From CAZALT01 sp964485515 (GTDB lineage Bacteria; Actinomycetota; Acidimicrobiia; Acidimicrobiales; Acidimicrobilacustridaceae): DNA of 22,382 nucleotides. The translations under genes and the position numbers were made by a program. The notes beneath the pieces were generated by a model that was not told the DNA's origin, searched no databases, and saw only the letters and a list, made by a program, of their open reading frames with translations. Location: assembly GCA_964485515.1 (NCBI GenBank), contig CAZALT010000042.1, forward strand, positions 1-22,382. The letters run 5' to 3'. This document shows positions 1 to 6,363 of this stretch, one piece after another; position 1 is the first letter of the stretch; the number at the start of each line of letters is the position of its first letter.

Positions 1-23
1 AGAGGCTGGTAAACCAACCAACC

Positions 24-51
24 GAGTCTCCACCAGACCCAGGGCGGTTCA
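24..51 (-). mobile_element. Terminal inverted repeat of an IS3-family (IS6110-like) element, body to the left
   Basis: Read on the minus strand these 28 bases start TGAACCGCCC and end GGAGACTC, the layout of IS3-family ends such as those of IS6110 (TGAACCGCCCCGG at the tip, GGAGACTC inward). The tip is at 51 and the inner side faces position 1, so the element lies outside the window. It abuts the coding sequence of an XRE regulator, and its first three bases (TGA) are in frame and stop that gene. The family assignment rests on recalled similarity of the end only; no transposase is visible. Confidence 0.72.
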
Positions 52-261
52 GTTGAGGGCGGTGGCGAGGTTGCGCAGTGCTTCGAGGTTGGGTTGCGCG
101 GTGCCGGCTTCGTAGCGGCGGATTTGGGTGACGTGGATGCCGACGCGGTCGGCGAGGGCTTGTTGGGTGAGGGCCCGCTCTTTGCGGGCGGTGGTGAGGC
201 GTTGTGCGAAGTCCATGGTGGCGATCACGGTGGTGAGGTCGGTGGGTGTTGTGGTGACCAT
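49..261 (-). pseudogene. XRE-family helix-turn-helix regulator, C-terminus cut off by an IS end
   Basis: Seventy codons from ATG at 261, with GGAGG about 8 bases upstream. Residues 18-70 form a complete Cro/C1-type HTH (RKERALTQQALADRVGIHVT, then RRYEAG and LEALRNLATALN), so DNA binding could survive. Relatives of this type usually continue for another 50-60 residues after the ALN position, with an acidic linker and a helical C-terminal region. Here the frame stops at once, in a TGA that is the first triplet of the IS3-type repeat at 24-51. I therefore read it as a gene truncated by insertion. A short functional HTH protein is possible but less likely. Its natural 3' half may lie beyond the insertion sequence, outside the window. 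The fragment at 575-731 looks like the missing kind of C-terminus but lies on the wrong side to be its continuation. Confidence 0.75.
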
Positions 262-324
262 ACGGATCGCCTCCGGGGCTGGGGTCCTCGACAGAGAGCT
301 AAGTGTCTACTAAAACAAGCCTAA

Positions 325-543
325 TATCTCCTTGACGGATATGCCGTCGGAATCTGGGTTCGGTCGCCTGATCTCGCTGAGACGTCGGAGCTGTCCGTGT
401 CGGTCAACTTCACCGACATCCCCAGTGCGAGTGTGGGTACCGCCGCTGATCTTTCCGGCGTTCCTGATGGTGAGATCGTGTCTCGGGACGATCGCTACAC
501 GCCTGATGAGTTCGGCCGCGAACTGCGGGACCTGTGTAGTTAG
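325..543 (+). pseudogene. Possible coding remnant of unknown function
   Basis: An open frame without an ATG runs from 325 to the TAG at 541-543. Its C-terminal part is protein-like (NFTDIPSASVGTAADL, then GEIVSRDDRYTPDEFGRELR), with mixed charged and hydrophobic residues rather than the Arg/Pro/Ala-rich composition of shadow frames in this genome. I do not recognise the family. A GTG at 397 could start a 48-residue protein, but no ribosome binding site is convincing. It lies between two damaged XRE genes in the mobile region, so a 3' fragment of a lost accessory gene is the simplest reading. The rest of the 262-799 stretch holds only the upstream region of the first XRE gene, the second XRE remnant and the left end of the IS30 element. 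Confidence 0.3.
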
Positions 544-574
544 GCGGCTTATCGCTGTCGGGATGGGCTGTCGG

Positions 575-731
575 CTATTCGACGGCTCGTAGGGCGGTGC
601 GGATGCGGTTCTTGGTGATGAGGCCGTCGAGGATGCGCAGGATGGCGGTGCGGTCTTCGTCGTCGAGTTCGCCGATGGCGGTGAGGTGTTCGGCGAGGGT
701 GGGGTCGAGGGTGGTGAGGGGTTGTTCCAAC
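575..731 (-). pseudogene. C-terminal remnant of a second XRE-type regulator
   Basis: Minus-strand frame ending in TAG at 575-577. The peptide (LDPTLAEHLTAIGELDDEDR, then ILRILDGLITKNRIRTALRA) has the shape of the C-terminal helix of XRE regulators: an acidic linker, a D/E-E-x motif, then an amphipathic helix of the type VLDALIxKxR. No HTH precedes it, because the frame runs into the left end of the IS30-family element near 731. On the far side of that element (1768 onward) the sequence is a serine recombinase, not the missing XRE half, so the insertion was accompanied by a deletion or other rearrangement. It could be the end of a paralogue of the gene at 49-261. The family assignment is from pattern recognition only. 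Confidence 0.55.
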
Positions 732-1767
732 GGTCGGTGCACGGTCCCGGTCATGATGACCGGTGCTGATGACCGACCCCGACCGTTGGAGATACCACCA
801 TGCCAGGCGCGCCCTTGTCGTTGCTCGACCGCGAGGAGATCAGCGTCGCGCTGATCGAGAGCTGTTTGACACCCTGGGCGGCGATCGCCCGCCGGATTGG
901 TCGTGCCGCGTCGACGATCTCGCGGGAAGTGAACCGCAACGGGGGCCGCGGCCGGTACCGGCCCGCGGCTGCTCAGGCCCGTGCCGATTCGTGTCTGGGC
1001 CGTCCCAAGCAACCGGTGCTCGCTCGGTCGGGCCCATTGCGTGACCGCGTCACCGCCGAGCTCACGCTCGGTCGTTCCCCCGACGCGATCTGGGCTGACC
1101 TCGACGCGGAGGGCCTCGAACGGGTCTGCACCGAGACCATCTACCAGGGCGTCTACGGCGGGATCCTCGACGTCAAGGCCCCCGAGTGCCTGCGGTCGCG
1201 TCGGCCCCGACGCCGGCCTCGTCAAGCCCGCCACCAGGCCCACAACAAAGCGGACTGGCCCTCGATCACGGGCCGTCCCGCTGAGATCGGTGACCGATCC
1301 GAGGCCGGTCACTGGGAAGCCGATCTGATCATCGGTGCCCACAACCGGTCGGCCATGTTGTGGCTCGCCGAGCGAGTCACCCGCTACGCCATCGGCGTTG
1401 CCATGCCCAACGGCTACAACGCTGCGAACACGCTCACGGCGCTGATCGAAGCCCTCGAACACGTCCCCGCACACCTGGCCCGGTCGGTCACCTTCGATCG
1501 CGGATCGGAATGGTCCGACTGGAAACCCTTCGCCGGCTACCACGACCTCAACGTGTGGTTCTGTGAGCCGCACTCGCCGTGGCAACGCGGCCAGATCGAG
1601 AACCAGAACCGGCAATGGCGCTGGTGGTACCCACGAGGAACCGACCTGTCCATCGTCACCCAAGACCACATCAACGCTGTCGCCGCCCTCATCAACGGCC
1701 AACGCCGCCGTCTCCTCGACTACCAGAGCCCCACCAACCTCTACCATGACCTCACCGTGCACTGACC
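732..1767 (+). mobile_element. IS30-family insertion sequence, apparently complete
   Basis: About 1,036 bp enclosing one DDE transposase gene. The ends are imperfect inverted repeats: left GGTCGGTGCACGGT from 732, right (read inward on the minus strand from 1767) GGTCAGTGCACGGT. Both are followed a few bases later by a shared GGTCATG. The transposase stop codon lies inside the right repeat. Both flanks read AC (730-731 and 1768-1769), compatible with the 2-3 bp target duplication of IS30 elements. Subterminal symmetry is strong at the left end: a perfect 17-bp palindrome at 748-764 and 11-bp arms at 727-737 and 779-789. The latter straddle my left boundary, so the exact end could be a few bases further out. 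The flanks come from two different genes, which implies a deletion next to the element. Confidence 0.75.
800..1765 (+). CDS. IS30-family DDE transposase
   Basis: Full-length for the family at 321 residues, starting at ATG 800 with GGAG 7 bases upstream. The N-terminal part carries the IS30 HTH (WAAIARRIGRAASTISREVN, residues 26-45). The catalytic core shows the three expected acids: D175 in GHWEADLIIG, D233 in VTFDRGSEW and E267 in SPWQRGQIENQNRQW. This last block is the IS30 counterpart of the usual SPWQRGTNENTNGL, with a rarer QNRQWRWWYP tail, followed by the conserved PRGTDLS. No frameshift or internal stop is visible, so the enzyme should be active. It cuts and pastes its own element using the terminal repeats at 732 and 1767. 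It sits between an XRE remnant and a decapitated serine recombinase and probably caused the loss of sequence between them. Confidence 0.93.
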   Translation: MPGAPLSLLDREEISVALIESCLTPWAAIARRIGRAASTISREVNRNGGRGRYRPAAAQARADSCLGRPKQPVLARSGPLRDRVTAELTLGRSPDAIWADLDAEGLERVCTETIYQGVYGGILDVKAPECLRSRRPRRRPRQARHQAHNKADWPSITGRPAEIGDRSEAGHWEADLIIGAHNRSAMLWLAERVTRYAIGVAMPNGYNAANTLTALIEALEHVPAHLARSVTFDRGSEWSDWKPFAGYHDLNVWFCEPHSPWQRGQIENQNRQWRWWYPRGTDLSIVTQDHINAVAALINGQRRRLLDYQSPTNLYHDLTVH

Positions 1768-2886
1768 ACTAGAACTGGCCCACCCGCGCCCCGCTTGGCT
1801 ATCGGAATGTGCGTGTTCCCAAGCCGGGAGGTGGCGAGATCGCGACGGTCGTTCTCGATGAGGAGCGAGCGCCGTACGTGCGACAGGCGTTCGACTTGTA
1901 CGTCACCGGCGACTGGACGCTGGAGGCCTTGGCCGACGAGCTCACGACCCGAGGCCTGCGCACACGTCCTGGGAAGTACCCCGCTGGACCAGTTTCGACG
2001 ACGAAGCTCCGGGCTCTGCTCGTCGACCCGTACTACATCGGCAAGGTGGTCTATCGGGGGGAGATCTACGAAGGCCGCCACGAGGCGCTCATCGGCACCG
2101 ACCTTTTCGAACGGGTGCAGGACGCTATTGAGGCGCGCAGCACGCGAGGTCAGCGACACCGGAAGCACCACCACTACCTCAAGGGAACGGTCTGGTGTGG
2201 TGCCTGTCGGGAGGCCGGCGTTGAATCTCGGATGGTCGTCTCGAACAACACAGGGCGTGGGGGCACGTATGAGTACTTCGTGTGCGCTCGGAAGCAGCAC
2301 GGGTGCCCGGCGCCCTATGTGCGCAGGGACCTAGCCGAGGACGCCATCGCTCGGCACTACCGAAGGATCCAGTTCCCATCAGGAATCCGGGAGGAGATCA
2401 TCCGACTGATCGACACGACGCTGGACAACAAACGGGCGACGGCGCTGATGGTCGCCAAACAGACCGAGCGGGAGTTGGCGAAACTCGACGTCCAGGAGGA
2501 GAACCTGCTCGATCTGGCTGCGGACGGTTCACTCGCAGCGAGCAAGATCAGATCGCGTCTGCGGAACATTGAGGAACGACGAGTGCGCCTCCGAGCGGAC
2601 CTCGATCACGGGAACACCAAGCTCATCGAAGGAGCCCAGGTACTGGAGGTGATCTTGGACCTGCTCGAAGATCCTGAGCAGCTCTACCGCAGTGCCGACG
2701 ACCATGGACGGCGGTTGCTCAACCAGGCGATCTTCGAGCAGATCTACATCTTCGTGGACGGTGTCGTTGGCGACCGTCTCAGAGAGCCGTTCCGCGAGGT
2801 GATCGAGGCTGGCCGTGGCGACAGCCCACTGGTGAGCATGCCTAGCCCCTCACCCATCGCGACGGCCGGAGACGGTCATCACAACG

Positions 2887-2916
2887 AAAAGATCCCGCTC
2901 CTTCCGGAGCGGGATC
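2887..2916 (-). terminator. Rho-independent terminator of the tRNA-Pro transcript
   Basis: An 11-bp perfect stem, GATCCCGCTCC with its complement, and a 4-base loop (2891-2916). On the minus strand it is followed by TTTT (2890-2887). It lies about 65 bp downstream of the tRNA 3' end and points the right way. This shows that the native region downstream of the tRNA reaches at least this far, which helps place the recombinase junction left of about 2890. Confidence 0.8.
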
Positions 2917-2921
2917 CTCTG

Positions 2922-2974
2922 GCCCCATTCGAATCCTCGTCATTTGGTACGTCCGACGAAGGTTCGAATAGGGC
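2922..2974. repeat. 53-bp imperfect palindrome between tRNA-Pro and its terminator
   Basis: Left arm 2922-2941 (GCCCCATTCGAATCCTCGTC) and right arm 2955-2974 are inverted copies matching at 17 of 20 positions, around a 13-base centre that contains GGTAC. The element is 5 bases from the tRNA CCA end. Size and imperfect symmetry resemble the attachment sites of large serine recombinases, and such a recombinase is the neighbouring gene. The same bases could simply form a hairpin in the tRNA 3' trailer. The sequence alone cannot decide. Confidence 0.6.
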
Positions 2975-2979
2975 TTTTA

Positions 2980-3056
2980 TGGTCGGGCTGGCGGGATTTG
3001 AACCCACGACCTCCTCGTCCCGAACGAGGCGCGCTACCAAGCTGCGCCACAGCCCG
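2980..3056 (-). tRNA. tRNA-Pro (anticodon CGG)
   Basis: On the minus strand: acceptor arms CGGGCTG and CAGCCCG, D-arm GCGCAGCTTGGTAGCGC, anticodon stem CCTCG/CGAGG around loop TTCGGGA (anticodon CGG, reading CCG codons), and T-arm GTGGGTTCAAATCCCGC. The 3' CCA is encoded (2982-2980). A TAGGGT -10 box at 3075-3070 lies 14 bases before the mature 5' end. The upstream gene on the same strand is the receiver protein. A terminator follows at 2916-2887. tRNA 3' ends are common integration targets, which fits the recombinase relic immediately beyond. Confidence 0.97.
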
Positions 3057-3112
3057 TGGCAGGCCGTCGACCCTAGTGGGACGACGCCGGTTGCACTAGT
3101 TGAGATCCGACC

Positions 3113-3559
3113 TCAGCTCGCGGCGACCTCTTCGACGAGCTCGTCCGCTCCGAGATCGGCGGGTTCGGCTTCGATGCCCTCGTAGGACGAGTAGCCGTCG
3201 AGCAGCGTGGTGGTGGCCTTGCGGATGCGCAGCGAGTCGAGGGGCTTGATGAGCCACCCGTCGGCGTCGGCCCGCTTGGCGAGGAAGGTGTCGGCCGTGC
3301 GGTCGAGCAGGAGCATCACGGCGGTGATGGGCAGGCGGTCGGCGCCTTCTTCGTTGCGGATGGCCGTGCAGACGGCGATGCCACCCATGTTGCCGATCTG
3401 GAGGTCGACGATGACGAGGTCGGGCTCGAGCTCGCGGATGGCGGCGAGGACCTCGAAGCCGCTGCGCACGCGGTAGAGGGCGACCTCGTCGCTGGCGATG
3501 GCGGCGTCGATGTCGTCGTAGATCCAGTCGGCGTCGGTGGCCAGCAGCACGGTCGTCAC
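3113..3559 (-). CDS. Single-domain response regulator (receiver) protein
   Basis: A 148-residue cytoplasmic protein made of a CheY-like receiver domain and a short acidic tail. It has the key features of a phospho-acceptor: acidic pair near D9/D11 (VLLATDADW), aspartate D52 in LVIVDLQIGN, T79 before the fourth strand and K105 in LIKPLD. No output domain follows; the last 30 residues are acidic (EPADLGADELVEE), so it probably works by protein contact. I chose GTG 3559 because TAGCGT lies 7 bases upstream (leaderless pattern). GTG 3568 in the same frame is the alternative. It is divergent from a STAS protein, with a 24-bp tandem repeat between them, which suggests a shared signalling pathway such as partner switching; this is inference. 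No histidine kinase is in the window. Its 3' end is overlapped antisense by the recombinase frame. Confidence 0.85.
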   Translation of the reverse strand: MTTVLLATDADWIYDDIDAAIASDEVALYRVRSGFEVLAAIRELEPDLVIVDLQIGNMGGIAVCTAIRNEEGADRLPITAVMLLLDRTADTFLAKRADADGWLIKPLDSLRIRKATTTLLDGYSSYEGIEAEPADLGADELVEEVAAS

Positions 3560-3566
3560 GGCGATC

Positions 3567-3572
3567 ACGCTA
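3567..3572 (-). promoter_or_regulatory. -10 box for the receiver gene, leaderless
   Basis: TAGCGT on the minus strand, 7 bases before GTG 3559. The spacing matches other TANNNT boxes in this window and means the transcript would begin at or very near the start codon. Confidence 0.5.
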
Positions 3573-3591
3573 CTGCGGCGGTGAGATGCCC

Positions 3592-3698
3592 GGCCAACGC
3601 CGGGGAGTGGGGGTCGGCCAACGCCGGGGAGTGGGGGTCGGCCAACGCCGGGGAGTGGAGGTCGGCCAACGCCGGGGAGTGGAGGTCGGCCAACGCCG
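3592..3698. repeat. 24-bp tandem repeat, 4.5 copies, between divergent genes
   Basis: Units of GGCCAACGCCGGGGAGTGG followed by (G or A)GGTC at 3592, 3616, 3640 and 3664, with a partial fifth copy at 3688-3698. The first two units carry G and the next two carry A at the variable base, so the array probably grew by duplication of unit pairs. It starts 33 bases from the receiver gene start and ends about 50 bases before the STAS -10 box. It could act as a set of operator sites or be a neutral variable-number repeat. There are no unique spacers, so it is not a CRISPR. Confidence 0.95.
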
Positions 3699-3748
3699 AC
3701 GTTGTCCACTTCGGGACCCGCGCTCCCCGGGATCTGGCGCGGTGTGGG

Positions 3749-3754
3749 TAGAGT
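3749..3754 (+). promoter_or_regulatory. -10 box for the STAS gene, leaderless
   Basis: TAGAGT, 6 bases before GTG 3761. No Shine-Dalgarno sequence precedes the start, as expected for a leaderless message. Confidence 0.55.
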
Positions 3755-3760
3755 GCCCGC

Positions 3761-4111
3761 GTGCTGGAGATCCAGGTGGAAGACATCGGCGCCTACATGC
3801 TGTGCCGGCCGGTGGGCGAGCTCGACTCGTACACGGTGGCGCAGTTCCGTGAGGCGTTGGTCGAGGCGTCGTCCGCCGATCGCCTGCTGATCGACCTGTC
3901 CGAGGTGCCGTTCATGGACTCGGCCGGCCTCGGCGCGCTCATCGGGTGCATCCGCCGCACACGTGAGGCCGATGGGGAGGTCGCGGTGGCGTGCAGCCGG
4001 GCCACGCTCACCCGCCTGCTGCACACGACCGGCTTCGATCGCATCGTGCCGGTCACCGAGACCTACGACGCCGCGGTCGAGGTGCTCCTCAACCCCGCGA
4101 CCGAGGGCTGA
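3761..4111 (+). CDS. STAS-domain anti-anti-sigma factor-like protein
   Basis: A 116-residue single STAS domain of the SpoIIAA/RsbV type. Such proteins bind an RsbW-like anti-sigma kinase when unphosphorylated and so release a sigma factor; phosphorylation of one serine or threonine switches them off. The conserved motif is present as LIDLSEVPFMDSAGLGALIG, with S54 as the expected phospho-site. The length is normal and the start is GTG 3761, set by the TAGAGT box 6 bases upstream. Divergent from the receiver gene; convergent with the ArsA-like pair, 66 bases away. The only RsbW-like protein nearby (13429-13839) lacks key ATP-binding residues and may not be its kinase. No sigma factor gene is in the window. 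Confidence 0.88.
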   Translation: MLEIQVEDIGAYMLCRPVGELDSYTVAQFREALVEASSADRLLIDLSEVPFMDSAGLGALIGCIRRTREADGEVAVACSRATLTRLLHTTGFDRIVPVTETYDAAVEVLLNPATEG

Positions 4112-4144
4112 CCGCCCGGCGTCCGTGCCAGCGTCTGCGGGAGA

Positions 4145-4159
4145 CCGGGCAGCGCCCGG
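4145..4159. terminator. Possible bidirectional hairpin between convergent genes
   Basis: CCGGGC and GCCCGG arms around an AGC loop, in the 66 bases between the STAS stop and the ArsA-like stop. No T-run follows on either strand. Two near-copies of GCGT(C/T)(T/C)GCGGGAGACC (4131 and 4159) flank it. Weak as a terminator call. Confidence 0.3.
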
Positions 4160-4177
4160 CGTTCGCGGGAGACCAGG

Positions 4178-5314
4178 TCAGCGGGGGAAGAGGTGGCTGC
4201 CGATGGTGGCCAGGCCGTCGAGGTCGTGCACGTCGGTCGACAGGAACGGCACGCGGAGCACCGGGGCGGGAGCGACCCGGCCGGCCAGGCCCGACACATG
4301 GGCCTCCTCCCGTGACGAGACGCCACGGAAGTCCGCGAGGTTGGTGTACAGCGCCCCCAAGGCGGTGTCGGGGAAACGGCGGGCCCGCAGGCGCAGGGCA
4401 TCGGGCGCGGCATCGGAGAAGTGGGGGTGCATCCGGTTCACGATGAGCGCCCGGACCTCGATGTCGGCTTCGTGCAGCTTCTCGGCGAAGAACGTCGCCT
4501 CGGCCACCACGTCGCGTCGGGGGGCGGTGACGAGCACGAAGGACGTGCCGTCGTGGCTGAGCAGTTCGAGCACCTTGGCAGCGCGGTCGCGAAAGCCGCG
4601 CTCCATGCCGTCGAACGCGGTGAAGAAGGTGATGGCGTCCTTGACGACCTCGCCGCCGACGATCTTCGACACGGTGCGCAGGAACGCCTGCGCCGCGACG
4701 TTGACCGCCTTGCCGATGCCGCGACTGGGTGAGACGAGGACCCGGTAGAGGCGGTGGTCGAGGAACTTCGTGAGGCGCTTGGGTGCTTCGAGGAAGTCGA
4801 GCGCGTTGCGCGTGGGCGGCGTGTCGACGACGACGAGGTCGAAGTCCTCGCTGGCCCACAGGTCGTAGAGCTTCTCCATCGCCATGTACTCCTGGGTGCC
4901 CGACAGGGCACCCGAGATGTTTCGGTAGAAGCGGTTCGAGAGGATGTCGTCGGCCTGCTCGGATGATTCGGCGTTCTTGGTCACGAGCTCGTCGAAGGTG
5001 CTCTTGGTGTCGAGCATGAGCGCCGACAGCGATCCCGGCCAGTCGCCCTGGACCAGCGACGGTTCGTTGGTGAGCCCTTCGAGGCCCATCGCGTTGGCAA
5101 GGCGACGGGCGGGGTCGATGGTGACGACGCAGGCTCGGCGGCCGATGCGGGCCGCCTCGACGGCCATCGTGGCGGCGGTGGTCGTCTTGCCCACACCGCC
5201 CGATCCGGTGCACACGACGATGTTGCTCTGGCGAACGACGTCGAGCAGCGCCTCGCGATCGGCGAGCGTCGTCGGGTTCGTGGCGCCAGCCAGCGAGCGT
5301 TCCCGCCGCGTCAC
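4178..5314 (-). CDS. ArsA/Get3-like P-loop ATPase, second gene of the pair
   Basis: A 378-residue soluble SIMIBI-class ATPase of the anion-transporting-ATPase/Get3 family. The deviant Walker A is at residues 37-44 as GSGGVGKT. It has serine where the signature lysine of the class (G-K-GGVGKT) is expected, whereas its partner keeps the lysine. Switch and Walker B regions are visible as VVTIDPARRLANAMG and VVVDTPPTRNALDFL. The start GTG 5314 overlaps the TGA of the upstream gene (GTGA), so the two are translationally coupled. The pairing, with a whiB gene close by, recalls the M. tuberculosis Rv3679-Rv3680 locus beside whiB4; that is knowledge of the family, not visible here. No arsenite pump or arsR gene is present, so an arsenic role is unlikely. 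Role in the cell: probably a heteromeric ATPase with its partner, substrate unknown. Confidence 0.9.
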   Translation of the reverse strand: MTRRERSLAGATNPTTLADREALLDVVRQSNIVVCTGSGGVGKTTTAATMAVEAARIGRRACVVTIDPARRLANAMGLEGLTNEPSLVQGDWPGSLSALMLDTKSTFDELVTKNAESSEQADDILSNRFYRNISGALSGTQEYMAMEKLYDLWASEDFDLVVVDTPPTRNALDFLEAPKRLTKFLDHRLYRVLVSPSRGIGKAVNVAAQAFLRTVSKIVGGEVVKDAITFFTAFDGMERGFRDRAAKVLELLSHDGTSFVLVTAPRRDVVAEATFFAEKLHEADIEVRALIVNRMHPHFSDAAPDALRLRARRFPDTALGALYTNLADFRGVSSREEAHVSGLAGRVAPAPVLRVPFLSTDVHDLDGLATIGSHLFPR

Positions 5315-6282
5315 AGGGCGGGGAGAGCCCGCACGCCGTCGAGGAGCGACGTGGTGAGCAGGTCGAGGTCGCGGGGACCGAGGTCGGCGCTGAACAGGTA
5401 CGGGAGCTGGATCTGCGGGAGGGGCAGCTTCGACGCGAGCCGGTCGATCTGGTCGTGTTGGAGGGTTGAGCGTTCCCGGCGGAAGCGGGCTGCGGCGCGC
5501 AGCGCGTCGGCCTCACCGGGATGGAGGGCGGCGCCGGCGAGCGCGGCTGCCTCCACCGGATCGGTGTCGAGGCGGGCGAGAGGTGGGTAGAGGCCGTTGA
5601 CGACGACCGGACCAAGGCTGAGGCCCACTTCGTCTTCGAGGCTGAACGCGGTTTCGACGAGCTCGTTGACCGGCGTCTCCTCGGGGAGCGTGACGAGCAC
5701 GACCTGGCAGCGAGCGGCATCGCTCAGCATCTCGAGCACGTCCGCGGCCTGGGTGTGGATCGGTCCTGCCCGGACGGCGTCGAGCAGACCCCGAGCCGAC
5801 CGCAGGAAGCTGATGGCGTGTCCCGCGGCCGGTGCATCGAGCACGATCAGGTCGTAGCTGCCGCCGCGCTCGAGCTGCTTGACCTTGCCGAGCACCAGGA
5901 TGTCCTTGATGCCCGGAGCGGCCGTGGCGACGATGTCGACCGCCCCGGTGGTGACGAGCCGCTTCGAGATGCGGCTCATGCCGTGATCTTCGAGGTACTC
6001 GATCAGCGCGTCGTCGGGTGTGAGGGTGCGGGCGCGCACCGACCGGGCGCAGTCGGGGCCACCGCCGGGTGAGAGCGTGACCTCGTGGTAGTCGAACGGC
6101 TCCTGGCCGTACAGATCGGCGAGTCCGCTCTTGCCCTCCACCTCGACGACGAGCGTGGCGAGACCGGCGCGAGCCGCCGCGCCGGCGAGCGCGGCTGTCA
6201 CCGTGGTTTTGCCCACTCCGCCCTTCCCGGCCACGATGATCAACCGAGATGCTGCGAAGAAGTCTGCAGGGTCCAAGCTCAT
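5311..6282 (-). CDS. ArsA/Get3-like P-loop ATPase, first gene of the pair
   Basis: A 323-residue ATPase with canonical deviant Walker A GKGGVGKT at residues 19-26, the signature lysine K20 present, and LIVLDAPAAGHAISFL as the Walker B/switch II region. ATG 6282 follows GAGGGGG at good spacing on the minus strand. The frame stays open further upstream, but those residues do not look conserved and run into the divergent nfeD promoter region. It overlaps the second ATPase by 4 bases. The two proteins are similar in fold but clearly diverged (lysine versus serine in the P-loop). This suggests a functional heteromer in which one subunit has a changed nucleotide site. I see no methionine-rich tail-anchor groove or CxxC zinc motif of eukaryotic Get3, so substrate handling may differ. 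Confidence 0.9.
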   Translation of the reverse strand: MSLDPADFFAASRLIIVAGKGGVGKTTVTAALAGAAARAGLATLVVEVEGKSGLADLYGQEPFDYHEVTLSPGGGPDCARSVRARTLTPDDALIEYLEDHGMSRISKRLVTTGAVDIVATAAPGIKDILVLGKVKQLERGGSYDLIVLDAPAAGHAISFLRSARGLLDAVRAGPIHTQAADVLEMLSDAARCQVVLVTLPEETPVNELVETAFSLEDEVGLSLGPVVVNGLYPPLARLDTDPVEAAALAGAALHPGEADALRAAARFRRERSTLQHDQIDRLASKLPLPQIQLPYLFSADLGPRDLDLLTTSLLDGVRALPAL

Positions 6283-6363
6283 TCCCCCTCGACCTACCCG
6301 ATCGTCCCCTTCTGGGAGCCAGGTCGGCGTGATGGTCACACATCTCGGAGGCATCTGATCCGG

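Larger units (their letters stand above)
1773..3185 (+). pseudogene. Large serine recombinase lacking the catalytic N-terminal domain
   Basis: The open frame begins just right of the IS30 element (in-frame TAG at 1770) and enters the conserved RAPLGYRNVR, the usual start of the Recombinase domain. It continues through AFDLYVTGDWTLEALADELT and DPYYIGKVVYRG, a zinc ribbon (WCGAC, then CARKQHGC) and a long coiled-coil region near residues 190-265 counted from the GTG at 1809. The resolvase catalytic domain of about 140-150 residues with its nucleophilic serine is absent and is not found left of the IS. Integrase activity is therefore lost. The natural C-terminus is also obscured: after about codon 340 (nucleotide 2830) the frame runs without a stop across a terminator, a palindrome and the whole antisense strand of tRNA-Pro. 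There it yields the familiar tRNA-antisense peptide GLAGFEPTTSSSRTRRATKL, and it ends inside the 3' end of the receiver gene. Inference: relic of an element integrated next to tRNA-Pro. Confidence 0.82.

Noticed and set aside
575..1762. 395-codon minus-strand frame taken as one protein
   Set aside because: Most of it is antisense to the IS30 transposase; only the last 50 residues (575-731), outside the element, look like a real protein end.
2922..2974. A second tRNA suggested by the GGTTCGAAT-like sequences
   Set aside because: No acceptor, D or anticodon arm can be built around them; they are the arms of the palindrome.
3592..3698. CRISPR-like array
   Set aside because: The 24-bp units are directly adjacent with no unique spacers, and no cas gene is present; it is a simple tandem repeat.
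3113..4024. Long 303-codon version of the receiver protein
   Set aside because: The extra N-terminus is a translation of the 24-bp repeat (LPGVGRPP units) and of the antisense strand of the STAS gene.
4089..5720. 543-codon open frame on the minus strand
   Set aside because: Arg/Pro/Ser-rich alternate frame over the two ArsA-like genes, whose own frames carry all family motifs.
4178..6282. Arsenic resistance operon
   Set aside because: There is no arsR, arsB, arsC or arsD, and the paired architecture matches the actinobacterial Get3-like pair instead.
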